NCBI GenBank assembly: GCA_013396635.1
Contig: WBMW01005647.1
Coordinates: forward strand, 142,134-206,133
Origin: Penelope pileata
Lineage: Eukaryota; Chordata; Aves; Galliformes; Cracidae
Length of the DNA stretch: 64,000 nucleotides
Reading direction: 5' to 3'
The position numbers were made by a program, and so were the translations under genes. The notes under the pieces were generated by a model. The model ran no database searches, was not told the DNA's origin, and saw only the letters and a program-made list of their open reading frames with translations. Below, piece by piece: positions 1 to 11,500 of the stretch; position 1 is the stretch's first letter, and each line of letters opens with the position of its first letter.

Positions 1-422
1 GTCTTATGAGGAGCGGCTGAGGGAGCTGGGATTGTTTAGTCTGGAGAAGAGGAGGCTCAGGGGAGACCTCATCACACTCTACAACTTCCTGAAGGGAGGT
101 TGTGGTGGGGAGGGGGTTGGCCTCTTCTCCCAGATAACTAATGACAGGATGAGAGGGAATGGTCACAAGTTGCGCCAGGGTAAATTTAGACTGGATATGA
201 GGAAAAACTTTTTCTCTGAAAGAGTGGTCAGGCACTGGAATGGCCTGCCTAGGGAGGTGGTGGAGTCACCGTCCCTGGTGCTGTTCAAGAAGCATCTAGA
301 CGAAGTGCTAAGGGATATGATTTAGTAGCTTAGTGGGTAGGGATGGTGATAGGAGGACGGTTGGACTAGATGATCTTGTAGGTCCTTTCCAACTTTGTGT
401 TTCTATGATTCTATGATTCTAT
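1..422 (+). mobile_element. CR1 LINE, 3' end (5' part outside window)
   Basis: This is the 3' end of a chicken-repeat-1 (CR1) non-LTR retrotransposon. Frame 2 is open from the left edge to a stop near 325. Its translation has the end-of-reverse-transcriptase features of CR1 ORF2: a YEERL...LGLFSLEKRRLRGDLI segment, then RHWNGLP and LVLFKKHLDE. A short 3' UTR follows, with the usual GGACTAGATGATCTT segment. The element ends in tandem TTCTATGA units at 401-422, the hallmark of CR1 3' ends. There is no poly-A tail, as expected for CR1. About 108 codons without a stop suggest a fairly young insertion. A methionine start seen inside this frame would be a TTG at 32 and is not a gene start. Confidence 0.95.
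2..325 (+). pseudogene. CR1 ORF2 C-terminal coding remnant
   Basis: This is the C-terminal coding part of the CR1 ORF2 polyprotein (endonuclease plus reverse transcriptase), open to the window edge. Only the tail after the catalytic reverse-transcriptase motifs is present here, so no active-site residues can be inspected. Whether the complete copy is intact depends on sequence to the left. Most CR1 copies are truncated at the 5' end, so it is treated as a non-functional fragment. Confidence 0.8.
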
Positions 423-2054
423 TGAGTTGCTGTATGGCAATTTTTTTACTCAATAATTATTTTCACTAACATTTTCATATTTTCATGGATGTTCAATTCA
501 ATGTGGCTTTAGTAAAATGCTGTGACGTAGCAGGAATCATTGGTTTGCCAGCTTTTCCTAGAGCGTTTGCAGATTCCAACAGCTGGAATCTTCACTGAAT
601 AATGCTGCAAGCATGCACTGCACATGTACATAGAAATCCCCTCTCTCTTTAGCGCACACACATGTATGTAAATATGTATCTATGCTTTGATTTATTTTTC
701 CCTGAGTGCTTCTCTGACCCTCAGACAAACACTGCAGTTGCTAATGCCATTGTTTACTGTGGACGTTTTCCATACAAGTTTGGCATCAATAACATCTGCA
801 GGCTGGAAACACTGGGAAAACCCAGCTACCTCTCAGGCAGAGGGTAATATAATACACAGAAAAGTTCTGTGGAAAGCAAAAAAGGTTTCAAAGACCTTAA
901 CTCCAGCAAAACTTTCCCTATTGTTTTATACCCACAGAACAGCTGAACTGCTGAACATCAATAGGAAGTTTCCAAATAGAAAAACACTTGGAGTTCAATT
1001 AGTTTGCCTTAATTGGTTTATACTTAGAGAACTTGTTATGGTGATTTGAAGTGTTCCCTACATATTATGTAAACTGCATATTATTGAGACTAATAGAATC
1101 ACCCATGCTTTTAATATTGCCTATCCTAAGCTCCATTTTTCAGCTCCTTACGATTTTTCAAACTGTAGTGCTTCTTCAGGGCAGCGCTCTATATCCTGGC
1201 TTTGCCTCAGGCTGAACTTTGTGGAAGTTTTTGGCTGAGAAGGTTCAGTCATTTCCAAGAAAGCGTAGGGAAAATAAGTTAGTTATTCCATGTTAAAAAA
1301 AATATCTGGGATCTTTTCTGTGAGTGACTCTTGCTATCTAACACACTGAAGTTAGAGTTTGAAATTACACTAAAGAGGAATGGGTAAGAAAAGGCAATTT
1401 TGAGTCAGAGTATGACCTTTGCTACTCATGGGAAAATCTGTTTCAGGCCTTTTCAAAATCACTCCTTACACAAAGGCAGTGTGATCTCCCTTGATTTTAG
1501 TAGCTAACATCACAAGAGAGCTTAGTTAGGCACCATTTGTTTCCTTGTGCTGGCCAGAGAGGGCATGCATGGAACTATGGCCAAAGAAATGAAGAGGAGC
1601 AGACTGGATTAATCACTCCCAAATTCAGATGCCTACATGTATGCTATCCTCTGCTACCAACATAGGCTGTCTTAGGCACAACACATAGAATCTTTTTTAA
1701 ACCCTTAAGATAAGATGAATTGCTGCTAGTGGAGTACATACATATTTCTAAGTTGGATGAATCTAATCTGTTAACTTGAGTAAGACAATAGGATATACAA
1801 TTCTGGAGAAGGCAGCTGAGGCTGGCTGGATGTAAACAGTGTGAATATTCTCAACGTAAATTGAATTGAACAACATAAATTGAAACATAAATTCTCAAAC
1901 ATAAATCAGGTACCACTTCTTGCTTGATAAAGGAGACTTCCTAACAGTACCTGAAAACACCTCCATACCTTTGGCATCAGGCACTGTCCCCAGGATAATA
2001 TTAGCCTAAAGCTACTCAAAAAAATTCTAAATTATTGAGTTGTGTCGGTAAGAA
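423..2054. other. Intergenic, no recognised feature
   Basis: This is AT-rich DNA between two CR1 fragments. The short open frames at about 660-1050 have no recognisable domains and no consistent coding signal. I see no RNA gene or repeat here that I can name. Confidence 0.6.
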
Positions 2055-2600
2055 CATAGAATCATAAAATTATAGAATGGTTTGGGTTGGAAGGGACACC
2101 AAGGATCATCAAGTTCTAACACCCTGCCACATGCAGGGCCGCCAACCTCCAGGTCTGGTATTAGATCAGGTTGCCTCATCCAGCCTGGCCTTGAACACCT
2201 CCAGGGATGGGGCATCCACAGCTTCTCCAGGCAGCCTATTCCATCACCTCAACACCCTCTCAGTGAAGAATTTCCCCCTGACATCTAATCTAAATCTCCC
2301 CTCCTTTACTTTAAAACTATTCCTAGTTTAAAACTTGTCCTATTGCTATCTAGCCATGTGAAAAGTTGATTTATCTCCCTCCCTTTAAAGATTGGGAGGC
2401 AGTAATGAAGTCTTCTCACAGCCTTCTCTTTTCCAGAGTGAACAAGATCAGATCCTTCATCCTGACTATACAGGAGAGGTGCTCCAGCCCTCTGATCATC
2501 TTTGTGGCCCTCCTCTGGACCCTCTCCAAAAGCTTGACATCTTTCTTTTGCTTGGGGCCCCAGACCTGGATGCTGTACTCCAGATGGGGCCAAAAACAGA
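2055..2600 (-). mobile_element. CR1 LINE fragment, minus strand
   Basis: This is a 5'-truncated CR1 copy lying in reverse. On the minus strand, from about 2600 downward, it encodes a CR1/LINE reverse-transcriptase tail: a WPHLEYSIQVWGP segment, then LLERVQRRATKMI and FTLEKRRL. The 3' end is toward 2055, where the + strand reads ATAGAATCATAAAATTATAGAATGG and then the conserved GGTTTGGGTTGGAAGG segment. The terminal 8-bp units are degenerate and the frame is broken, so this copy is older than the one at 1-422. Open frames on the + strand of this stretch are shadows of the element. Confidence 0.93.
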
Positions 2601-4810
2601 ACGCAAACTTTTTTTTCAAAGGATACTCTTCGTTACATAGAGTAGTTTGAGGAAGGCCATTGTATTACATTAAACTACTGATACAATGTGCTGATACAAG
2701 CAGATTATCTTTTTAACTTACTAGAGATCTCCCTTTATTTTGGATGTTTGTTTTTTTTATTTTTGCTCCTCTTTCTTCTTCCATTTATTAAGTAGGCAAT
2801 ATAAACATTGCTGAGCTTGCTTCCCTTATTTTAACTGATGTCTCTTTAGTAGAAGCAATATTTTCTGTTAACTATATTTCTTAAATTAACTCATCCTTGT
2901 CTTTTGAGTAAGCATTTTCAGGTCCACCATTTCACAAACCATGTATCTCAAGAAACAATTAATATATCAATAACTTCAGAGTGCTGTAGAAACCAGTTTG
3001 TCCTCAACAGTTAACAGAAGCCAATTAAGCTAAACAAACATTTTATTCACAAACTGAAAGAAGGTTCTGTGAACAGTACAATGCTGCTTCTCTCTACGCT
3101 GCTTTAGGGAACTTTTCCAGTGATATCTGTAACACAGAATGGTATCGTAGTCTAGAAATATCCTTTCTTGTGTATGAAAAGTTTTTTTTATACATGTAAA
3201 AAAAGAATTTATTTATTTGAAATGACTGCCTAGATTATTTTCTCTCTCTTTTTTTTTTTTCTATAGCTAAACATAAAACTGAGAGAAAGTGTTAAACAAA
3301 GGAAGTGTTAATAGTTCCTTCTGTGAACTAGCTTATCCTGATGACATTTCCAACTGATCTGAGACCCACTAGACCTCCATGCAGGTTAGGTCTTCTCTGA
3401 CAGAAGGCAAAAGCAGCCAGTAACTGTGCTTTGTGATTGTGGTTCTAAGCAGGTTTTCATGCTCTTGTGGATACCATATAAATATTCCAAGAAGACTTAC
3501 ACTTGAAACCAGTTAAAAAATCAACTATGTCATTTGGGGGTAAATTTGGGACTATATTGCCTTTGTTGTTGCTGTAAAAGATAACACAGCACTCCTTTAA
3601 ATATACGTTTCCTGTCTCCCATAAAAAATCTTGGCTCTTAGTTTGCTTTCATGTTAGTGGAAGAGATTAGTTCCAAATGACATTAAGAATCAAAGAAGCT
3701 CAGCAAATTAAGGTGCCTTGAAAAATCTGTCAAATAAATCCAATATAATGGATAGTTAGGTCTTGATAGCAAAACAAAATAAACAAAAACAACATCCCAT
3801 GTCTGCTAAAATTTCAGTATGGTGCTGGAATGGAGGTCAGAGCTTCCTCGATATGAAAAGGAATCCTGTTACGAGGATAAGTAATCAACCACCTGGGAGA
3901 ATATAAAACTAAAATGAGAGGTGTCCACGGAGACACAGCAGCACTGCCAAGCTAAAGATTTAAATCCAAATAAAATATTACAGTAGTCTCAGGTGATAGC
4001 ATCCATAGAAGTTTGGACCTCATTAGGGGAATTGAAAAGCTTAGAGCTGTTTCCAGTAATAACACTCTATTTAGTTGGTTAAATTAAAGCCAAACTAATC
4101 TCCTTTCCATGAAGTGTTTGAGCAAGTTGTAGAAAACTCCCCCATCAGGATTCGTGTAGGAGAGAGAAGTCTCATAAATAGCTCTGCACGACTGAACTTA
4201 AACTGCACCAACCTGGCAGTTGCCATTTGCACTTTGGTGTGGTCATCTCTCTCAAGCTATTAAGCAAATCTAAGGCCTCACTGTTTCTTCCTTCAGCACA
4301 TCTTGTAAAATCAAACTTCTGGAGAGTGTTTGGATTCAAGAGTGTTAGCTTCACTCTCGTAAAGAACGTGGTGAGTTCATGATTTCAACAGAAGCTGATG
4401 GAATTTGGTTTGAAGGAACTAGAGTAGAGTTTTCCTTTTCATGTGGTGTCCTCTGTGTTTTTTCATGTAGTCCTCAACTGCTTATAAAGATTCTTAGGAA
4501 ACATTTAACTAGCCAGACTTAAAATGAAGAGATGACTTTAAAGGAGTTATTGAAGTAAGGAACAAAACATGTTCCATACATTACAAATGAGTATTGCACA
4601 GAAAATGCACCAAACTAAGCAAAAGCTATAGTTTTTCACTATTCAGGGAATACTGAACAGAGAAAATGACTTTGTACAGTGTAATCCTTCAGCACATCCT
4701 TTTCTACAAACCATGCTCACAACATGTCAGTCAAATTATAAATTCCAGGGTTTATTGGTGATTAAACTTAAACAGTGTCCATCTCAGTCTTTGTGTTGCT
4801 GGCATTAAGT
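2601..4810. other. Intergenic, no recognised feature
   Basis: This AT-rich stretch lies between the minus-strand CR1 and the first copy of the 1.3-kb direct repeat. It contains short poly-T and poly-A runs (for example near 3250) but no coding frame or repeat family that I recognise. Confidence 0.55.
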
Positions 4811-6108
4811 GCAAGTGCTGTCTACTTTCCATAGGAGGAATAGAAGATTACAGACACGTAGCATGGATGCTTCAGACTGATTTAAGTTTCTACTACTCTG
4901 CACATGTCCACAGGCTGTGATGTTTAGCTAGACTATGTTGCTAGTAAGGGCACAGTTACTGATTTTAGGTTACCCATCCTCAGACTGACATGTGAATGTT
5001 GCGGATACAGTCATGTAGTCACTGAACAGATTGTAGTGTTTTTGCCAGGGTCAACGTTCAACAGCTAAACTATGGGGTTCTGCTGTATGGGTCGAACTTA
5101 GCAATGAAAGGAGCAGAAAGGCTAATTCCTATGAATTCTCAAGCAGCTTTTACATGTTTCTAAAATATATGATTATAAATGTCTTAGTAGCTTGAAAAGT
5201 AGAGAAGATAAATTAAATAAACAGCCTTAATTGAAAATGATATCTTTTTTAAAAAAGGCAGAAAAAAAAACCACTAGAAAGCTCAATGGTTAAGCTGATT
5301 TTCCATGTCAGATATACATTATTTTATGCTGTAGTTGAGGACATTTGTGCTTTTCAATGTACTTTTGTGTCAAACTAATCCATGTTATATAACAGCTATA
5401 AAGACATGTGGGTGCTCATGTCACACTTTTTTGCTGATTTAGTGGTATGTTATTTAGCTGGTATTTTTTTCCTTTCCAGACATCTTTTCCATTCTCCTTA
5501 TTAAACTCTCTTTTTGTCATTTGCAAAGTTCACTGATACAGAAGCTGGAGAACCATGAGGTAAATAAATAAATTTATTTTTCTAAAACAGTTGATCCAAA
5601 GTCTTCTTTAGCATTAATTCCAGATAATAAATATTACTATCAAGCTGTATTCATTGAAAAAATTATAAAGAGCCCAAGCTAGCACTTCTGGTTGAGAAAA
5701 AAATTCAGTGGAAGCTTTGCTGTTGAAAGGAATGCACAGTTGGACCCCAAGATGGCTGTTTTGAAAGTAATGCCTCCTATTGCATTATGTTGGTCCATGA
5801 CATCAGAGATGGATGTCGGTGTTATGGCAATAGAGGTTGTACCTTCCCACCAATGTTCTGTTACATTTTGTTGCCGTGTGACAGATGGCAGCAGACAAAA
5901 TGGCTGACAAAATGGCATCTGACATGGAAGTGCGCATGAAGCAAAGGTGTGGAATTGAATTCCTCCATGTGGAAAAAATTCCACCCACTGACATTCATTG
6001 ATGCTTGCTGAACATTTCTGAAGACTGAACAATGGATGTGTGCACTGTGAGGTGGTGGATGGTGCATTTCTGAAATGCAAAAGTGCAGTGGCAAAAGTGA
6101 CATGAAAG
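4811..6108 (+). repeat. 1.3-kb direct repeat, copy 1 (ends at N)
   Basis: These 1298 bases recur at 7017-8314 in the same orientation, with a constant offset of 2206. Reading the two side by side, I found only about four mismatched columns: 5104/7310, 5209/7415 and two in the A-run near 5270. That is roughly 99.7% identity. The left breakpoint is sharp at 4811. The right breakpoint falls at the single N at 6109, inside a mariner relic. Either this is a recent segmental duplication or it is an assembly artefact at a contig join; the N favours the artefact. Confidence 0.97.
5755..6108 (+). mobile_element. Mariner relic, copy 1, cut off at the N
   Basis: This is the left part of the mariner element described at 7961-8533, carried inside the first copy of the direct repeat. 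It has the left inverted terminal repeat (TTGAAAGTAATGCCTCCTAT) and the start of the degraded transposase frame. It stops at 6108, just before the N, and the right terminal repeat is missing. Sequence after the N is unrelated to mariner. Confidence 0.85.
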
Positions 6109-6109
6109 N
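6109..6109. other. Single ambiguous base (N) at duplication breakpoint
   Basis: The N sits exactly where the two direct-repeat copies stop matching. In the other copy the corresponding base is 8315 (A), and the sequences diverge two bases further on. A lone N at a structural breakpoint suggests a contig join rather than a base-calling ambiguity. Confidence 0.8.
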
Positions 6110-7016
6110 CAGTGCTGTTTCCCTTCACTCTTTGTCTTTCCATGACACTTCTGAAACAACTCTCAGTGATACAAAAAATGTGTTTTCCAATTTCCCTGCC
6201 ATTTCAAATATACATACATAGCCAAAGTGGATAAACTGTCTATGTTTAGATTTACTAAAAATTTTACTCTGGCTAAAATTAGAGTATTCCAGCAAATGTG
6301 TTTGATATCATCATTCATTGAAAGTTGTGGACACCATGAAAGTCAAAATACCTTGTTTTGTAAATAGAGATTTTGTTTGTCATTAAAATAAATCTTGAAA
6401 AATATGATGTCTTTTGGCTTTTTTTGTTACTTGCTGTATTCTGCAACTTATCCTCAGTCCCGTAAATTACTTAAGATGAATTGACTTCATTGAATTTCAG
6501 CACGTGTTTAAAGGGAGGGCTTTGCTGAACTGGACGTATCATTTCTGCATTATGATTTATTATGCTTTTATTATGCTTTCTAAGTTTCTCATGCTTGTCA
6601 CCTTTGTTTTCACATTAGATAATTTCCAACTTTCAAAATTCTCCTCGCTTTTCATAAGCAGTGAGTAGTGTAGAATTTCAACTTTCAAAGCAAAAAGGTT
6701 CCTGTGGAAGCTATGTACAGCAGGGAGGAGAAACAAAAGATGGGAAGATCAGCCAGAACTGCTAGGTCAACAGGATCAAACTAAAGAAATCACCTTCTTA
6801 TCTTCTGAGTTAAGGAGGCATTTTAATATAAACAGACTTCTTCCTTCAGTGTACTGCCACCACGTCAAAAACTCTCCTATGTGGTCCATTCTAAATTTGT
6901 TGCAAGGTTTTGAAAATATTCTGAATCTGCTCAGGGATGAAGATGGAGTTCCACAAACATTCAGAAATGAACGCTGCACCATTAGGGCCCCAGACCTGTG
7001 AAAGGACTATTCTTAG
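6110..7016. other. Spacer between direct-repeat copies
   Basis: These 907 bases lie between the N and the second repeat copy. They do not match the sequence preceding copy 1, so the pair is not a simple overlap of two contig ends. The minus-strand open frames of about 70 codons at 6776-7109 show no recognisable domain and cross the right breakpoint. Confidence 0.6.
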
Positions 7017-8314
7017 GCAAGTGCTGTCTACTTTCCATAGGAGGAATAGAAGATTACAGACACGTAGCATGGATGCTTCAGACTGATTTAAGTTTCTACT
7101 ACTCTGCACATGTCCACAGGCTGTGATGTTTAGCTAGACTATGTTGCTAGTAAGGGCACAGTTACTGATTTTAGGTTACCCATCCTCAGACTGACATGTG
7201 AATGTTGCGGATACAGTCATGTAGTCACTGAACAGATTGTAGTGTTTTTGCCAGGGTCAACGTTCAACAGCTAAACTATGGGGTTCTGCTGTATGGGTCG
7301 AACTTAGCACTGAAAGGAGCAGAAAGGCTAATTCCTATGAATTCTCAAGCAGCTTTTACATGTTTCTAAAATATATGATTATAAATGTCTTAGTAGCTTG
7401 AAAAGTAGAGAAGACAAATTAAATAAACAGCCTTAATTGAAAATGATATCTTTTTTAAAAAAGGCAGAAAAAAAACCAACTAGAAAGCTCAATGGTTAAG
7501 CTGATTTTCCATGTCAGATATACATTATTTTATGCTGTAGTTGAGGACATTTGTGCTTTTCAATGTACTTTTGTGTCAAACTAATCCATGTTATATAACA
7601 GCTATAAAGACATGTGGGTGCTCATGTCACACTTTTTTGCTGATTTAGTGGTATGTTATTTAGCTGGTATTTTTTTCCTTTCCAGACATCTTTTCCATTC
7701 TCCTTATTAAACTCTCTTTTTGTCATTTGCAAAGTTCACTGATACAGAAGCTGGAGAACCATGAGGTAAATAAATAAATTTATTTTTCTAAAACAGTTGA
7801 TCCAAAGTCTTCTTTAGCATTAATTCCAGATAATAAATATTACTATCAAGCTGTATTCATTGAAAAAATTATAAAGAGCCCAAGCTAGCACTTCTGGTTG
7901 AGAAAAAAATTCAGTGGAAGCTTTGCTGTTGAAAGGAATGCACAGTTGGACCCCAAGATGGCTGTTTTGAAAGTAATGCCTCCTATTGCATTATGTTGGT
8001 CCATGACATCAGAGATGGATGTCGGTGTTATGGCAATAGAGGTTGTACCTTCCCACCAATGTTCTGTTACATTTTGTTGCCGTGTGACAGATGGCAGCAG
8101 ACAAAATGGCTGACAAAATGGCATCTGACATGGAAGTGCGCATGAAGCAAAGGTGTGGAATTGAATTCCTCCATGTGGAAAAAATTCCACCCACTGACAT
8201 TCATTGATGCTTGCTGAACATTTCTGAAGACTGAACAATGGATGTGTGCACTGTGAGGTGGTGGATGGTGCATTTCTGAAATGCAAAAGTGCAGTGGCAA
8301 AAGTGACATGAAAG
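7017..8314 (+). repeat. 1.3-kb direct repeat, copy 2
   Basis: This is the second copy of the direct repeat at 4811-6108. Here the mariner relic continues without interruption past 8314 to its right terminal repeat, so this copy looks like the intact original context and copy 1 the truncated one. Confidence 0.97.
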
Positions 8315-8533
8315 ACAAGCCAAGTTCCGGATGACCATGCACAGCTGTCACACCATGAAATAAAGACCAGCTCAATCAGCTCATCTGTGCAAATCAGCTA
8401 ATGGTGGTGACTATGTTGAAAAACAGTGTTTTGCAGCTGATAATGTGCTTTGTCAAGTAGTGTTATTGTGCTCTTTGTATCTGTTTTATTTTCTATGAAA
8501 ATAAATAGGGGGCATTATTTTTGGATCAATCTA
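7961..8533 (+). mobile_element. Internally deleted mariner (Galluhop-like) DNA transposon
   Basis: This is a non-autonomous mariner relic of about 570 bp. Left end TTGAAAGTAATGCCTCCTAT and the reverse complement of the right end (CCAAAAATAATGCCCCCTAT) form an imperfect inverted terminal repeat. From the ATG at 8130, one frame gives the start of a mariner transposase: MEVRMKQRCGIEFL, then IPPTDIH, with a TGA at 8205 and further stops. The same frame later reads KFRMTMHSCHT, then jumps to the normal C-terminal end ANGGDYVEK near 8400. The central catalytic domain with its DDD residues is therefore deleted. Galluhop is the mariner family known from the chicken genome; the family assignment is from memory of its ends and protein tail. 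Confidence 0.85.
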
Positions 8534-11500
8534 TGTATAATGTTCTTTCCTTTTAGCACTTCTGTAATTGCTAATCAAAGAAATTAGATTATAGATACAA
8601 GTCCTGGGCTTAATGCATACAGCACAGTTGTGAAACTAGTATTTCATTTTTGCTTTATTCCTATTCTATAGAGTTTAGAGAGTTGTGTTTTGGTTGGGAT
8701 TTTTTTTTTAATAACCAAGTATAGTTCTCTTAAACTGTGAGAGTCTCTTTGGAATATAAGCCTGTTTATTTTATTGTGCTCTGTTTAGTTATTCTTAAAA
8801 AAAAAAAAAAAGTTACAGACACATAATTGTAGCCATCTGTTGTGTTTTAAGTCCAATCTAGCCCAAAAGTCAAAAAAGTCATGGCAACAACTTATAAAAA
8901 CAATGGCAATAATATGAACTCACTATGGTTACTGCTGAACCTTTATTTCTCCCCTCAAATGAAGTAAGTTTCCTCAGAGAATTATTTTAATGTTTGATTT
9001 ATTTCTTTATTAAATTTGCCCACGGTACAACCAGCATCTCTATCAAGATTGTCATATAGCTGTCTCCTTATAGTAAATCTGTATGTCTCCGCAAAGGTGA
9101 ATTCTGTTATTATACAAAACCAAACTCTAAGGGAAGCCACAGTGCTTTCCATATATTACTCCAGCATAACCATCAAGTAGGATTAAGATTGTTTAAGAAA
9201 ATTTATTAATGGAGCTGAATAAAATTTATCATATAATATATTTAACCCATACTCTGACAGATTTAAAATTCATTATTTATACATTTTAGATATTTGAAGA
9301 ATGTATTTGGTTTATTAATTCACTGAGATACTTGGTAAAAAGTTTTGTCAATGAATTTCATCAAAATGTCAGTGACTTTTATGAGAGACTGTTAATTTTC
9401 AGTATTACCCTGTCTTCTAGATATATCTAGTTTAAAAGCGCACCACAGTTATTTTAGCGAGGAGTGGTGCATTGTGTACACACAGATATTTGTAGTGTGA
9501 GCAATAAATGCCACACCTGCATTGAAAATGACTTCTAGATGGACTGGATAAAGTCAGATAGACTGATGCTTTCTGCTGCTGCAGATTGCTCTTATAGTGC
9601 ATTTCATTTATTCCCTTTCCTCTGTACTTATGGAAGAATCACGATACAAATCCATGCAAAATTGCTTTTACGTGGTCATTCCCACACCGACCTTCTGCTA
9701 AACAGAAATGCTGAAAAGCGTTTGGGAAGCAGATCTGTCCTTTTTAATAGAATTATAGATCAGTGAATTCTAGTGGCTGCTAACTACCTGAGAAAGGTGA
9801 GGATGCACAGGACTTGAAATATATGATGGCTACACCCATTTCTCTCTTTTGACTGTGCAGATCCTAAGCTTACAACATTGTAATTTTGAGACTCATGCAG
9901 TGTCTGTCATTAGGCAGGATGGATATGGTCCCAGGCCACCTCCAGAGAGGTGGTTATCCAATGACAAAAATAATGTTTCCTCCAGACTATCGAGCAGTTG
10001 GGCATTGCTGCCTGGACTATTAAATTCCACCATACCCAACAGCAAAGAACTGGATTGTTTCCGTCGCACCAAATCTAGTACTGTAATGGTGAAGTTAGGA
10101 GGAAACAAACCAATTTCAAGTTTTTTGAGCCAACTCCATGTGAAATAAGAGAGGTAAATACTGAGGAATGTTTGTAGACTTTTAGTTAGCTAGCAGTAAT
10201 CTAAATGAAATGACAGATACTTCAAATTTCTGTAAAAGGGAGTTAGAATAGAAAATGCAAATGGTGGTGTATGTGCAAGCTGCATTAAGAAGTATGAATG
10301 ATGTGTGAGCCACCTGCTAGTCTTCCACTTGTCATTTATTGGGCTAATTAAGATGGTGTGTGAATGTCTTTGCTTCTACTCTTGACTCTTTTGATAAATA
10401 CATCTGCTGAGCATGGGAGTGAAATCACTCTCACTAGTATCTGCCTCATACTACCATTAAAAATGGTGGTGGGGACTTGCTTTTACAAGTTATTGCTATC
10501 TTCTTTTTTTCAGGAGTGTACAAAAATATCCATTTTTAACCTAAAAATTACTTATTAACAGAGTTAATAAATCAGTCTTTGCAACTGCAAAGATTTGGGT
10601 CCAAATATCAACTATGATTTACTTTTTTTACTGAGAAGCTTACACTGAACGGTCTTGAGCTGCAATGAAAAACTTTCTACACAATATCACCTTCTCATTT
10701 AGGAGTCCCTGGAGTCCTTCCCTTTTTTGCTCTCCTACTTTGCTTTTATCAGACTTCTGACTCTCTCTCATTTGAAATATTTTTCCAAATATTTATCATT
10801 ATTTCTTGATGGTATACACATTTGTGTCACCATCCTTTGAGTCTTAATGCTTAAAATTATCTGGAATCATATGGATATGTTCATTTTATTACCTTTTATC
10901 AAATAACACAGTAAGTGAAAATCAACTTATTTTACGTAATTTATACTAAGTACTCAATTATTTACTATTTTGTTGTAAATACTTTCTCAAGTATTACTTC
11001 ATTAGAAGCAGATCAGTGTCTAAAAATAAGATGTGCTTGTGGTTCAGAAGGCAAAAGGTGCATTTGGCTGGAAAGAAAATGTGCCAAACTCATGTCTGAT
11101 CAGTAGTGCTGTTGATAACCTCACTGGGTCATCACCCACTCGCAGCTGGGACTACATTATGCAACTGCAAGCGTTTCTGATTTTTTTAAAACTATGTCAT
11201 CCATAGCAAGAAAGAGAAACAATTTTAGAAAAAGAAAAGATCTTAAGATGTTTTTATTCAGCTCAGGAAGCTGAAACACCAATGATGGCAATTTAAATAT
11301 AATTGAGATGGTTTAGGATGACTTAAAAGCAAGGTTATTTTTAAAAAATAATTAATACTCCTGAAGATCAGAGATTTAAGTTTCTAATCATGGATCTCAT
11401 CTGTTTTACAGGTGGTTGTAGAAAACATTTGAAAAGTATTAGTGGGATCAAAATATCACAGTTGTGTGCTGTAGTGTTTGGAATTTCAATTCACTGTAAA

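Noticed and set aside
2077..2650. Several overlapping + strand frames of 68-94 codons
   Set aside because: They lie antisense in the minus-strand CR1 fragment.
5679..6143. Minus-strand frame of 154 codons, with a repeat at 7885-8286
   Set aside because: It runs antisense through the mariner relic and across the N. The real coding remnant is on the + strand (mariner transposase), and duplication explains the second occurrence.
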